Source: an uncultured Flavonifractor sp. (GTDB taxonomy: Bacteria; Bacillota; Clostridia; Oscillospirales; Oscillospiraceae). From it: a stretch of DNA of 60,766 nt. The notes beneath the pieces are model-generated. The model made no database searches. It was given only the letters and a program-made list of their open reading frames with translations, and was not told the origin of the DNA. The stretch's first letter is position 1, and each line of letters begins with the position of its first letter. The DNA is taken from contig CANAAV010000016.1 of NCBI GenBank assembly GCA_947346365.1, positions 1 to 60,766 of the forward strand. The letters are read 5' to 3'. Below are positions 1 through 7,021 of the stretch, piece by piece. A program made the position numbers and the translations under genes.

Positions 1-135
1 CTCGGCGGCCTGGCTGGGGGCGGCGGACGGCGCGGTGCTGCCGCTAGCGTCGCTGTTGTCCCCGCCGCTGCACGCGGCCAGGGACAGAGCCAGCACACCG
101 GCCAAAATCAGGGCCAAAATCTTTTTCTCTTTCAT
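1..135 (-). CDS. Lipoprotein, N-terminal part only
   Basis: The visible 45 codons start at ATG 135 behind a strong GAGGAGG ribosome-binding site and run off the left edge of the window. They encode a lysine-rich n-region (MKEKK), a hydrophobic stretch and a lipobox LAAC with the lipidated cysteine at residue 22, then a Gly/Ser/Asp/Ala-rich linker. This is the signature of a membrane-anchored lipoprotein, typically an ABC-transporter solute-binding protein in this group, but the functional domain lies outside the window, so the substrate cannot be named. Confidence 0.8.
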   Translation of the reverse strand, partial: MKEKKILALILAGVLALSLAACSGGDNSDASGSTAPSAAPSQAAE

Positions 136-161
136 ACTATGATAGCCTCCTCTAAATAATT

Positions 162-190
162 GCCGGGTCCCGGTATGACTGGGATCCGGC
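162..190 (-). other. Imperfect hairpin between HTH gene and lipoprotein gene
   Basis: Arms GCCGGGTCCC and GGGATCCGGC pair with one mismatch around a 9-nt loop. It follows the minus-strand HTH gene and precedes the lipoprotein start. There is no clear T-run, so it could be a weak terminator or a leader structure for the lipoprotein mRNA. Confidence 0.35.
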
Positions 191-237
191 GTGCCTTCCC
201 ATGCAGTGTATCATCTCTGTGAGGAGAAACCAATTAC

Positions 238-252
238 CTGGCTGCATAGGGT
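238..252. repeat. 15-bp direct repeat, copy 1
   Basis: CTGGCTGCATAGGGT occurs here, just beyond the 3' end of the XRE-type gene, and again exactly at 805-819, beyond its 5' end. Two perfect copies bracket the regulator gene. Their role is unknown; operator sites or a footprint of insertion are possible. Confidence 0.7.
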
Positions 253-301
253 CGGAGCTTTTTTCGGATTGCTTCAACAAAACGAGGAAAGCCGTCAAAG
301 G

Positions 302-727
302 TCAGGACAGCGTCTTTTCATTTTCCGCGAACAGCGCCTCGTTGATCTCCCTGAGGGGGCGGTGGTGGATCAGCGCGTGGCTGATGATGGCGTCCCGCCG
401 CAGCCGGGGGTACAGCTGGGCATAGCCCGCCTGCTTGAGCATCTGATTGGCCCCCTCCAGGGACGCATCCATCCCCACACACAAGGCCAGCAGCCGGTCC
501 CGGGACGGGTTGCGCCGCCCGGAAAACACCTGGTGGAGATACACCTCGCTCATCCCCGACCTTCGGGCAATCTCCGCCTTGGGCAGTCCGCACCGCGCAC
601 GCAGGGCCTCCAATAAGTCTAAAATACCCTGCTCCATGAAGCAGAACTGGTTGTCGCTGAGATAGGCCTCGATGTTGGGCTGGTCCATCAGCTCCTGCTG
701 TAGTTCGCCGGTGGTCTTATCAGCCAT
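302..727 (-). CDS. XRE-type helix-turn-helix regulator
   Basis: 141 aa from ATG 727, which has the ribosome-binding site AGGGGAG at good spacing; the GTG at 733 is too close to it. Residues about 49-75 form a Cro/C1-type helix-turn-helix (PKAEIARRSGMSEVYLHQVF, then SGRRNPSRD). The C-terminal third is helical with a His pair (HHRPLREIN). No enzymatic domain is visible. The gene is divergent from the kinase/beta-helix pair and shares a 110-bp AT-rich intergenic region with it, which suggests that it controls that pair or that it and the kinase act together. Kinase-linked XRE proteins are known in clostridia, but the target is an inference. Confidence 0.75.
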   Translation of the reverse strand: MADKTTGELQQELMDQPNIEAYLSDNQFCFMEQGILDLLEALRARCGLPKAEIARRSGMSEVYLHQVFSGRRNPSRDRLLALCVGMDASLEGANQMLKQAGYAQLYPRLRRDAIISHALIHHRPLREINEALFAENEKTLS

Positions 728-804
728 GTCCACATCTCCCCTTTACTTTTTGGTGAAAATGTTATATTATTAGTTTAATACTTCAGTCCAAACATCGCAA
801 TATG

Positions 805-819
805 CTGGCTGCATAGGGT
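805..819. repeat. 15-bp direct repeat, copy 2
   Basis: Second perfect copy of the 238-252 sequence, lying between the divergent XRE gene and the kinase gene, 25 bases upstream of the kinase start. Confidence 0.7.
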
Positions 820-843
820 TGAAAATTTTGGGCTTGCCATGGG

Positions 844-1551
844 GTGACAATCTTGTACACTTGGCTGGAAAACGTCTTGGAGGAGGAGTATGAGCCGGTC
901 CGTCTGTTGAAGCAGACCCCCCGGAGCAGCGTCCGCCTGGTGCGGCACAGAAGCTCGGGCAAACGGTTCATCCTCCGGCAGTTTACCGGCAACGGGGAAG
1001 TCTATCAAAAGCTGGTGGGCCTCTCCTGCCCCAACCTGCCCCTCATCATGGAGGCGGCGGAGCGGGACGGGGACAACCTGGTGGTGGAGGAGTTCATTGA
1101 GGGGGACAACCTGGGCTTTCTGCTGGAGGGGGCGCTGTTCACCCCCAGAGAGACCCGGGACATCGTCAGGCAGCTGTGCCAGGCCCTGTGGGTGCTCCAC
1201 TCCATGACAGCGGTCCACCGGGACATCAAGCCGGAAAACGTCATTCTCCGTGGAAAGGATGCCGTGCTCATCGACTTCGACGCTGCCCGACTCCACAAGC
1301 CGGGGGCGGAGACGGACACCCAGGTGCTGGGCACCACCGGCTTCGCCGCCCCAGAGCAGTACGGCCTGTCCCAGTCCGATGTGCGCACGGATATCTATTC
1401 CCTGGGGGTGCTCATCAACGTGATGCTCACCGGGGAGCACCCCTCCAAGAAGCTGGCGGAGGGACATATGGGCCGGGTGGTCCAGCGCTGCACCCAGGTC
1501 AATCCCCATAAGCGATACAAAGATGTTTTACATTTGATGGAGGCCGTTTGA
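844..1551 (+). CDS. Atypical Ser/Thr protein kinase (PknB-like, soluble)
   Basis: 235 aa from GTG 844. The eukaryotic-like kinase fold is clear: catalytic loop HRDIKPEN (H125, R126, D127, K129, N132), metal-site motif DFD at 144-146 in place of DFG, and the activation-segment APEQYG (169-174) followed by the DIYSLGV F-helix. The usual VAIK lysine position reads FILRQF, with Arg at residue 45. The N-lobe glycine loop is poorly preserved. It has no transmembrane or PASTA region, unlike housekeeping PrkC. The next gene starts 1 base after its stop, so the two are almost certainly co-transcribed. The substrate is unknown; the downstream membrane protein or the divergent XRE protein are candidates. 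The changed N-lobe residue leaves open a weakly active kinase or a pseudokinase. Confidence 0.88.
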   Translation: MTILYTWLENVLEEEYEPVRLLKQTPRSSVRLVRHRSSGKRFILRQFTGNGEVYQKLVGLSCPNLPLIMEAAERDGDNLVVEEFIEGDNLGFLLEGALFTPRETRDIVRQLCQALWVLHSMTAVHRDIKPENVILRGKDAVLIDFDAARLHKPGAETDTQVLGTTGFAAPEQYGLSQSDVRTDIYSLGVLINVMLTGEHPSKKLAEGHMGRVVQRCTQVNPHKRYKDVLHLMEAV

Positions 1552-1552
1552 C

Positions 1553-2806
1553 ATGAACCCCTGTCCCCACTGCGGCTCGGCGATCCATGAGGAGGCGTCC
1601 TTCTGCCCCTACTGCGCGGAGCCGGTCAACGCCCGGAAAGAGATTCATCCTCCGAGGCATATGCCTCGGAGGGCGCTGTACAGCGCCCTGATCGTGTTTG
1701 CCGCCGCGGCGGCGCTCGCGCTCCTGGCGTTTGGGCTCCATAACCGCCCCAGGACCTATGAGTCCGACACCGGCGAGCTGGAGTATGGCGGATACCGGCT
1801 CCTGCTGACCAGGGGGCGGGATGTGGAGCCGGTCCCCCTGGCCAGCTTCCATGCGATGGTCGACTATGCCTACCGGACTCCCGCCCCCCTGTACGCCATT
1901 TCCCTGGAGGACGGCACGGCGGCGCCGGAGACCTTCCTGGACGGGGTGGCCTCCGTCACCGCCGCGATCAGCAGCCCGAACAGTCTGGTGAGCATCAGCT
2001 GTACGGAGCCGGAGGCACTGAGTGAGTACTATCCAGAGGCCGTTGTGTTGTCTCTCGTCGACTTCATCCTGAAGGGGCCGGGGGACTGCGCGGCGCAGCT
2101 CCTTTATACGATCACCATGAAAAACGGCGATGTGATCCGTATGCGGCAAGCCTATACCTTTGAGAGCATCTCCATCTATACTTATACCGCCCAGGACGCG
2201 CCCATAGATACCATTGAGGAATTACAGGCCCTGGTGGACAGGGCCTGTGAGGAGATCGGTGAGTACGACCAGCTCCACCTCTATCTCCCCGCCATCACCT
2301 ACGCCGGCGGCCTGGAGATCAGGGACCGGCTCGTCAGGCTCTACGGCAGCCTGGCTCCGGACGGGCAGCGCACCACCTTCACCGGCACGACCCGCATCAG
2401 TTCCCCCCAGGGAGTCTCTGAATTTCAGGACATCGCTTTCCAGGGCAGCGGGCAGGATGTGGGGATCCTGGTTTCCGGTACGACCCGGTTTCAGCTGGTC
2501 AACTGCCGCGTCTCCGGCTGGGAGACCGGTTATCAAGCTGTGGACAGCGCCTGGATCGACGCCGATGGCACCATTTTCGCGGACAATCGCGTGGGGCTGT
2601 GTTTCGACTCGGCGGATACCCCCATGGTGTCCGACAACTACTACACCGGGAACACCTTCCAAAGCAATGACACCGCCGTCCTGCTGAAGCGCGTGGGCAG
2701 CGACGCCTCCCTGGGGTTCCCCGGCAGCCGGTTCGTCGGCAACGGCACGGACATCGACAACCGTTGCGGACAGAAGCTGGAACTGGAGGGAGCTGTGTTC
2801 AAGTGA
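1553..2806 (+). CDS. Zinc-ribbon, single-TM, beta-helix surface protein
   Basis: 417 aa. It opens with a cytosolic zinc ribbon (C4-x2-C7 and C18-x2-C21). Next come a basic stretch and one transmembrane segment at about residues 43-63, then a large extracytoplasmic part. The last ~160 residues look like a right-handed parallel beta-helix of the NosD/pectate-lyase type, with repeated short turns such as GSGQDVGILVSG, NCRVSGW and DNRVGLCF. It is translationally adjacent to the kinase gene (1-base gap). The topology, with a cytosolic zinc ribbon and an external beta-helix, would allow signalling across the membrane to or from the kinase. Function and ligand are not known. Confidence 0.8.
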   Translation: MNPCPHCGSAIHEEASFCPYCAEPVNARKEIHPPRHMPRRALYSALIVFAAAAALALLAFGLHNRPRTYESDTGELEYGGYRLLLTRGRDVEPVPLASFHAMVDYAYRTPAPLYAISLEDGTAAPETFLDGVASVTAAISSPNSLVSISCTEPEALSEYYPEAVVLSLVDFILKGPGDCAAQLLYTITMKNGDVIRMRQAYTFESISIYTYTAQDAPIDTIEELQALVDRACEEIGEYDQLHLYLPAITYAGGLEIRDRLVRLYGSLAPDGQRTTFTGTTRISSPQGVSEFQDIAFQGSGQDVGILVSGTTRFQLVNCRVSGWETGYQAVDSAWIDADGTIFADNRVGLCFDSADTPMVSDNYYTGNTFQSNDTAVLLKRVGSDASLGFPGSRFVGNGTDIDNRCGQKLELEGAVFK

Positions 2807-2814
2807 GGTATGGG

Positions 2815-2907
2815 TGACGGTCTCCGCTGACCCAGATTCCGACCCAGAATAGGAAAAAGGCAGTGGGAACAACGGAGGAAAAAGGGCGGGAAAGTATTTG
2901 GCTCCGT
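2815..2907 (+). repeat. Dispersed repeat R1, copy a
   Basis: The core 2827-2868 aligns to 5397-5438 with 32 of 42 identical bases (shared block GACCCAGAATA followed by an A-rich run). Similarity continues weakly for about 40 more bases (a GGAAAG box and a CTCCG box). Both copies begin shortly after the stop codon of a plus-strand gene. Confidence 0.55.
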
Positions 2908-3175
2908 TGAAAGGAATCTCAGCAAAACATCTACGCGGCCATCCGGCCATACTGTAACACGGTCAAGAAGATCAGCTACCGCATCGTCCGGCAAGACTTC
3001 CAAAAACCGCCCTGGAGCCATATTAGACCCCGTCTCAAACCGTTGGGGTAGTAAAGGTTTTTGGAAATCTGACGCTAAATCGTAATTTTTCTCTCTGAAA
3101 TGACCCCAAAAGTGGACACCTGTCGAAAGCCGCAAATAGTTCCCGGAATCCATGCCCCGGCCCGCAAAAGCCCTA

Positions 3176-3203
3176 AAAGCGGCCCGCAGTGCGGGCCGCT
3201 TTT
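3176..3203. terminator. Perfect GC-rich hairpin
   Basis: Arms AAAGCGGCCCGC and GCGGGCCGCTTT with a 3-nt loop. The A/T ends make it able to terminate transcription in either direction. Confidence 0.65.
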
Positions 3204-3207
3204 ACCT

Positions 3208-3237
3208 GCCGGGCGTCACTTGTGACGCCCGGCTTTT
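3208..3237. terminator. Second perfect hairpin with T-run
   Basis: Arms GCCGGGCGTCAC and GTGACGCCCGGC around TT, followed by TTTTA on the plus strand. It sits 4 bases after the previous hairpin, giving a double terminator-like structure. Double hairpins of this kind often close mobile-element units; that is an inference here. Confidence 0.6.
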
Positions 3238-3443
3238 ATCCCGCTTTTTCCCTTCGCCCTTAAATCCGCCCTCTGCGTTGCCTTTGACCTGGGCATTTGC
3301 CGGATATCGGTTCTTTGCCTTGCTTATTTCACCGTCAATTGACGTCGTGAATCTCAGATGGCAGACAATTTTTACAGGGGATTTTCCTATACGAAAAGTT
3401 AACCGCCCGGCACACTCCTGCGTGTACCGGACGGCATTTTGCG

Positions 3444-3617
3444 TTACCCATAAAACCGCATGGCGCAGATCGCGTTTTTTTCTATCGCACATTCCAGCTT
3501 GCTCAGCTTTTCAATGTGTTCCGAAATGCTATCGGAGGTCTTGGCCTCCTGTGCGGTTTTCCGCTCTGCAAACGGGGAATATACTATCGCAGCAGAGGAG
3601 TGGTTGAACGTGTTCAT
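3444..3617 (-). CDS. Small hypothetical protein, 57 aa
   Basis: ATG 3617 is preceded by AAAGGAG at 8-9 bases, a good ribosome-binding site, and the frame is open for 57 codons to TAA at 3444. The product is a short helical, charged peptide (centre SDSISEHIEKLSKLE, possible coiled coil) with two cysteines. It is divergent from the PucR regulator gene. I do not recognise the family. The good ribosome-binding site is the main support; a remnant of a mobile-element accessory gene is the alternative. Confidence 0.4.
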   Translation of the reverse strand: MNTFNHSSAAIVYSPFAERKTAQEAKTSDSISEHIEKLSKLECAIEKNAICAMRFYG

Positions 3618-3701
3618 AATCGTATGCTCCTTTCATTTTGAGGCGCCTTCTGTTTGCCGCTTCTAAGGACAGTATACGATTGCAAACGGCCCATTTCCAT
3701 G

Positions 3702-3730
3702 TTGACAATTTACAGGATTCTTTTTATAAT
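3702..3730 (+). promoter_or_regulatory. Consensus sigma-A promoter for the PucR gene
   Basis: TTGACA (3702-3707), 17-base spacer, TATAAT (3725-3730). Both hexamers match the consensus exactly, so strong expression is expected unless a repressor intervenes. The start codon at 3773 lies about 37 bases downstream of the predicted transcription start. Confidence 0.85.
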
Positions 3731-3772
3731 TTGTGGCAGTATCACAAACAAGAATATTGGGGGGCGAAAGCC

Positions 3773-5359
3773 ATGGATCATTCCGATTATCCAACCCTGC
3801 ATGAGCTGCTGGAACTTCCGGTTTTTGCGGGAAGCAGGGTGCTGTGCGGCGGGGAATCCCTGAACCAGCCAGTGGCGGGCGTCAGCCTATCCGATATCCC
3901 GGATTATCATAACTGGATCTATCCCCATGAACTGCTTATCAGCACATGTTTTGCCATCCATGATGACCCTGCCGCAATCTCCAGCTTTATCCCAACGCTG
4001 GCAGCACATGGGCTGTCAGGTGCCTGCATCAAGCCCTCCCGCTTCTTGGGTGTGATGCCGGAGGCCATGCTCACCGCCGCAAAGGAGCTGTCGTTTCCGC
4101 TTATCGAATTGCCGGAGCAGATTCGCTTTGCGGACATCACCAAGGCCGTGTCAGATGAACGTCTGCGCCGCCAAACTGCCTTGCTGCGCAGCAGCCTGTC
4201 CGTGAATCAGATGCTCATTCAGACCATCACCGCAGGAGCTTCTTTGGAGCAAATTACGGATATGGTTTGCGAAATTACTGGTAGCAGCGTCCTGCTGGTG
4301 GACAGTCTCAACTGCCGCCAAGCCCGTAGCATCAGCGGGCAAGACACCGCCCGCTTCTCAGGACTGGACGGCTCTGAGGTGGATCAGGCAATTCTGCGGG
4401 ATGCTGACAGCTATGAGATGTGCGTAGACGGCCACAGCTTCGGCGCGCTCTATTTGTGCCGGACTGGCAGGAAGCAGGCATTAGGGAGCGAGATGCTGTC
4501 CCAAGTATTGCAGGCTATCCCCCTTGAAATTTCTCGCGAACACTCCATGCGGGAGCGGGAAAGTCGGAGTTTTTCTGAATTTTTCCTTCATCTTGTGTCA
4601 GATCGGATCATGGATGACCAATGGGAGCAGTCCCGGGCCAACGCATTTGGCCTGAACCTGTCCCGCCCCCATGCCCTGCTGGGTTTGCAGGTGCAGATGC
4701 GGCGGGAAACTGGCAGCTATGCCGCGATATTTCAGCGCACAGCCTTTTTCCAAGCGCTGCGGCAGCAATTTGATAGTTTGAGGCTGAGCGCTCACGTCAT
4801 GGTTCAGAACGGCATGGATCTGATCCTTCTGGAATCACGGGAAGGAAGCGCTCCATTGGAGCCCAGTTTATCGTGCCTTCCCGCCATTTTTAACACGTTA
4901 TTTTTAGATTATCCAGCCTTAACGGCGGTGGGGGGATGCAGCCGCTCCCACACAGGTATACCCGGCTTGTCCTTGTGCCGTTGGGAAGCCGAGCTTGCTT
5001 TGAAGGCGGCGCAGAGCAGGGGTGAAAACTGTTTTCTGCAGTTCGATCAGTTGGGAATCCTCCGGCTCTTGTATTCCGGTGATCCCCATCGGGAAATTGG
5101 CCTATTTGTGCAGGAGAATTTAAAGGGGCTGCTCGATCCAAACACGTCCCATAATGGCGAACTGCTGGATACACTGGACTGCTTTTTCCGGAACTTGGGC
5201 AACCAGCGCCGGATGGCACAGGAGCTGTATGTCCATTACAACACCGTGGCGTACCGCCTGAAAAGCATACAAGAAATCACTCAGGCGGATCTTGGCGATC
5301 CGGCAGAGCGGATGCAACTGGAACTGGCGCTTTATCTGCATAAGTTCAACACGCTGTAG
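3773..5359 (+). CDS. PucR-family transcriptional regulator
   Basis: 528 aa from ATG 3773, chosen because it lies downstream of the perfect promoter and behind TTGGGGGG; the frame is open further upstream, but that start would precede the promoter. Residues 1-130 match the PucR N-terminal domain (LHELLELPVFAGSRVL, later HELLISTCFAI and GACIKPSRFLG). A central GGDEF-like/CdaR region follows. The C-terminus has the PucR helix-turn-helix (NLGNQRRMAQELYVHYNTVAYRL, then a conserved ELALYLHKF tail). Family members activate purine, amino-acid or sugar-acid catabolic genes in response to substrate. No catabolic operon is adjacent, so the target is remote or the gene is self-standing. Confidence 0.9.
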   Translation: MDHSDYPTLHELLELPVFAGSRVLCGGESLNQPVAGVSLSDIPDYHNWIYPHELLISTCFAIHDDPAAISSFIPTLAAHGLSGACIKPSRFLGVMPEAMLTAAKELSFPLIELPEQIRFADITKAVSDERLRRQTALLRSSLSVNQMLIQTITAGASLEQITDMVCEITGSSVLLVDSLNCRQARSISGQDTARFSGLDGSEVDQAILRDADSYEMCVDGHSFGALYLCRTGRKQALGSEMLSQVLQAIPLEISREHSMRERESRSFSEFFLHLVSDRIMDDQWEQSRANAFGLNLSRPHALLGLQVQMRRETGSYAAIFQRTAFFQALRQQFDSLRLSAHVMVQNGMDLILLESREGSAPLEPSLSCLPAIFNTLFLDYPALTAVGGCSRSHTGIPGLSLCRWEAELALKAAQSRGENCFLQFDQLGILRLLYSGDPHREIGLFVQENLKGLLDPNTSHNGELLDTLDCFFRNLGNQRRMAQELYVHYNTVAYRLKSIQEITQADLGDPAERMQLELALYLHKFNTL

Positions 5360-5632
5360 CGTCATAAAACGCAGAAAGAAAAGCCGCACGGTGAGCCTGA
5401 TCCAAGTTTTGACCCAGAATAAGAAAAAAGCGGATGGAAGCAAGTGGAGAGAACAGGGCCGGAAAGCATTCCCCTCCGGAGCAAACACGCCCCGAAAGCA
5501 CAAAAAAACCGCCGCCAGTACCGCTGACCGCCGCTCTTTGCCCGCGGGGCCTCCTGCCTTTTGGGCTTTATTCTCTCTTTGACGTTCTTTAAACGCTTCC
5601 GTGTCTGGACGTCCCCTTCCCAAATTCCTGTC
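5360..5632. other. Intergenic tract downstream of PucR
   Basis: Contains repeat copy R1b (5388-5481) followed by about 150 bases in which I see no gene and no clear terminator; the two short ORFs crossing it have no ribosome-binding site. Confidence 0.5.
5388..5481 (+). repeat. Dispersed repeat R1, copy b
   Basis: Partner of 2815-2907 in the same orientation, again just after the stop of a plus-strand gene. The two copies bracket a 2.5-kb segment holding the double hairpin, the 57-aa ORF and the PucR gene. Confidence 0.55.
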
Positions 5633-5662
5633 TTGACTTATATGCGCAGCTGCGGCTATAAT
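5633..5662 (+). promoter_or_regulatory. Promoter of the VanR-like regulator gene
   Basis: TTGACT (5633-5638), 18-base spacer, TATAAT (5657-5662). The start codon is 24 bases after the -10 element, so the leader is very short. Confidence 0.75.
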
Positions 5663-5686
5663 CTGTTTTGAAGAGGTGAAGCGCCT

Positions 5687-6382
5687 ATGGACGCCAAAAT
5701 TCTGGTGGTAGATGACGAACCGGAGATTGCCGACCTGGTGGAGGTCTATCTAAAAAGCGAGGGCTGCACGGTATTCAAGTGCGGCACTGGGGCTCAGGCT
5801 CTGGCCTGTGTAAAGGAACAGGAACCTGACTTGGCCATTTTAGACGTAATGCTGCCGGATATCAGCGGCTTTGCCCTGTGCGGCGAGATCCGCCGCAGCC
5901 ATCGCTTTCCGGTGCTAATGCTTACCGCCAAGGCCGGCGATATGGACAAGATCACCGGATTAACCATCGGTGCGGACGATTACCTCACAAAGCCCTTCAA
6001 CCCTCTGGAACTCATGGCCCGGGTCAAGGCCCAGTTGCGCCGGTATACCCGCTATAATGAAACCGAAAAAACCGGAGACTGCCGGGATATCATCGACTTC
6101 AACGGTTTAATTATCAACCGCTCTACCCATCAGGCCCAGCTGTATGAGCGGGAATTGGGCTTGACGCCCATCGAGTTTGATATTCTCTGGATGCTGTGTG
6201 AAAACCGCGGGCAGGTCATCTCCGCCGAGCGGCTGTTTGAAACAGTCTGGGGCGAGAAGTATTTAGACCGCAACAACACCGTAATGGTCCACATCCGCCG
6301 CCTGCGGGAAAAAATGGGGGAACCCAGCCGCAACCCACGGTTTATTAAAACCGTCTGGGGTGTGGGGTATAAAATTGACTAG
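5687..6382 (+). CDS. OmpR/PhoB response regulator, VanR-like, orphan
   Basis: 231 aa. The receiver domain has acidic residues D9/D10, phospho-acceptor D53 (AILDVMLP), T80 and K102. A winged-helix DNA-binding domain follows (SLTPIEF-like LGLTPIEFDILWMLCENRG, and the ending IKTVWGVGYKID). Recalled comparison with enterococcal VanR shows unusually close agreement, for example EIADLVE, KITGLTIGADDYLTKPF and LREKM. The family is phosphorylated by VanS-type sensor kinases and switches on cell-wall genes. No histidine kinase, vanH/A/X or vanG gene is next to it: repeat R2 and the tRNAs follow at once. It may therefore serve a distant kinase. The stop codon overlaps the first bases of repeat R2a. Confidence 0.9.
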   Translation: MDAKILVVDDEPEIADLVEVYLKSEGCTVFKCGTGAQALACVKEQEPDLAILDVMLPDISGFALCGEIRRSHRFPVLMLTAKAGDMDKITGLTIGADDYLTKPFNPLELMARVKAQLRRYTRYNETEKTGDCRDIIDFNGLIINRSTHQAQLYERELGLTPIEFDILWMLCENRGQVISAERLFETVWGEKYLDRNNTVMVHIRRLREKMGEPSRNPRFIKTVWGVGYKID

Positions 6383-6490
6383 GCCTTGTTTGAAAAGTGG
6401 AACTATGCCCAAGGACGAGGGATTTTTTCGGCTGGCAAGGGGTTTTGACGCAGGAATCCTGACGGATTTCAAAAATGGAAAAAATGAAAA
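6381..6490 (+). repeat. Dispersed repeat R2, copy a
   Basis: About 100 bases beginning AGGCCTTGTTTGAAAA and including ATGCCCAAGG, CTGGCAAGGGGTTTTG and AATCCTG-CGGATT blocks. It matches 23408-23507 at roughly 80 % by eye. It starts at the stop codon of the response regulator and ends just before the tRNA promoter. Confidence 0.75.
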
Positions 6491-6496
6491 AAAGGA

Positions 6497-6525
6497 TTGA
6501 CAAACCGCAGGCAATCAGGTATACT
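6497..6525 (+). promoter_or_regulatory. Promoter of the tRNA cluster
   Basis: TTGACA (6497-6502), 17-base spacer, TATACT (6520-6525), 31 bases before the first tRNA. Confidence 0.8.
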
Positions 6526-6556
6526 AATTCTTGCCCTGTTCAAGAGGGTTTGACTT

Positions 6557-6633
6557 GGCGGCATAGCTCAGTTGGCTAGAGCATGCGGTTCATACCCGCA
6601 GTGTCCCCGGTTCAAATCCAGGTGCCGCTACCA
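6557..6633 (+). tRNA. tRNA-Met (CAT)
   Basis: Full cloverleaf. The acceptor GGCGGCA pairs with TGCCGCT (one G-T pair). The anticodon stem TGCGG/CCGCA carries loop TTCATAC. The T arm is GGTTCAAATCC and CCA is encoded. The G-starting acceptor points to elongator Met; a lysidine-modified Ile tRNA with CAT cannot be fully excluded by eye. Confidence 0.92.
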
Positions 6634-6637
6634 AGGA

Positions 6638-6667
6638 CCCAAAAGACGGCACACGCCGTCTTTTGGG
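6638..6667 (+). terminator. Hairpin between tRNA-Met and tRNA-Glu
   Basis: Arms CCCAAAAGACGGC and GCCGTCTTTTGGG, loop ACAC: a perfect 13-bp stem. It lies inside the tRNA cluster, so it may partly terminate, or serve as a processing or spacer structure, because no separate promoter for the next tRNA is evident. Confidence 0.6.
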
Positions 6668-6704
6668 GCTTCCCTTACGAAGTTCCCGGCCCGTTGGGCA
6701 GTCT

Positions 6705-6779
6705 GGCCCGGTGGTCAAGCGGCTAAGACACCGCCCTTTCACGGCGGTAACACGGGTTCGATTCCCGTCCGGGTCACCA
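6705..6779 (+). tRNA. tRNA-Glu (TTC)
   Basis: The acceptor GGCCCGG pairs with CCGGGTC. The anticodon stem CCGCC/GGCGG holds loop CTTTCAC, giving anticodon TTC. The T arm is CGGGTTCGATTCCCG and CCA is encoded. Confidence 0.95.
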
Positions 6780-6782
6780 TAT

Positions 6783-6858
6783 GGAGGCATAGCTCAGCCG
6801 GTAGAGCGCTCGCCTCACACGCGAGAGGTCACAGATTCGAGTTCTGTTGTCTCCACCA
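6783..6858 (+). tRNA. tRNA-Val (CAC)
   Basis: The acceptor GGAGGCA pairs with TGTCTCC. The anticodon stem CTCGC/GCGAG holds loop CTCACAC, giving anticodon CAC. CCA is encoded. It begins 3 bases after tRNA-Glu, so both come from one transcript. Confidence 0.95.
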
Positions 6859-6893
6859 AACAAAAAGACACGCCTTGGCGTGTCTTTTTGTTT
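6858..6893 (+). terminator. Terminator of the tRNA cluster
   Basis: Perfect 17-bp stem AAACAAAAAGACACGCC / GGCGTGTCTTTTTGTTT with loop TT, directly after the CCA of tRNA-Val. Confidence 0.9.
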
Positions 6894-6992
6894 GCAGCTA
6901 AGCGGCTTGCGTTCTCCTCGATTGCCATAATATAAACGGCTTCGTCTATAGCCACATCCGGCAGTTTCATTCTATGCCATACGCCGTCTTAT

Positions 6993-7021
6993 TTGCAAAA
7001 CCCATATAAATGTGCTATGAT
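6993..7021 (+). promoter_or_regulatory. Promoter and leader of the DEAD-box gene
   Basis: TTGCAA (6993-6998), 17-base spacer, TATGAT (7016-7021). The coding start is at 7171, which leaves a leader of about 140 nt. The leader contains a perfect hairpin GGGGCGG-ATGG-CCGCCCC at 7035-7052. Long structured leaders are typical of cold-induced RNA-helicase genes; that regulation is an inference here. Confidence 0.65.

Larger units (their letters stand above)
2807..3443. other. 640-bp intergenic tract with repeat and hairpins
   Basis: No convincing gene is present. It holds dispersed repeat copy R1a (2815-2907), a short open stretch at about 2916-3051 on the plus strand that resembles a protein tail but has no start, and two adjacent perfect hairpins (3176-3203 and 3208-3233). 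A 96-codon minus-strand ORF (3202-3492) reads through both hairpins and looks non-coding. The mixture suggests residue of a former mobile element. Confidence 0.5.

Noticed and set aside
3202-3492. 96-codon minus-strand ORF
   Set aside because: Its 3' part is formed by the double hairpins, it overlaps the better 57-codon ORF and has no ribosome-binding site.
6572-6935. ORFs overlapping the tRNA cluster
   Set aside because: They are translations of tRNA genes and their terminator.
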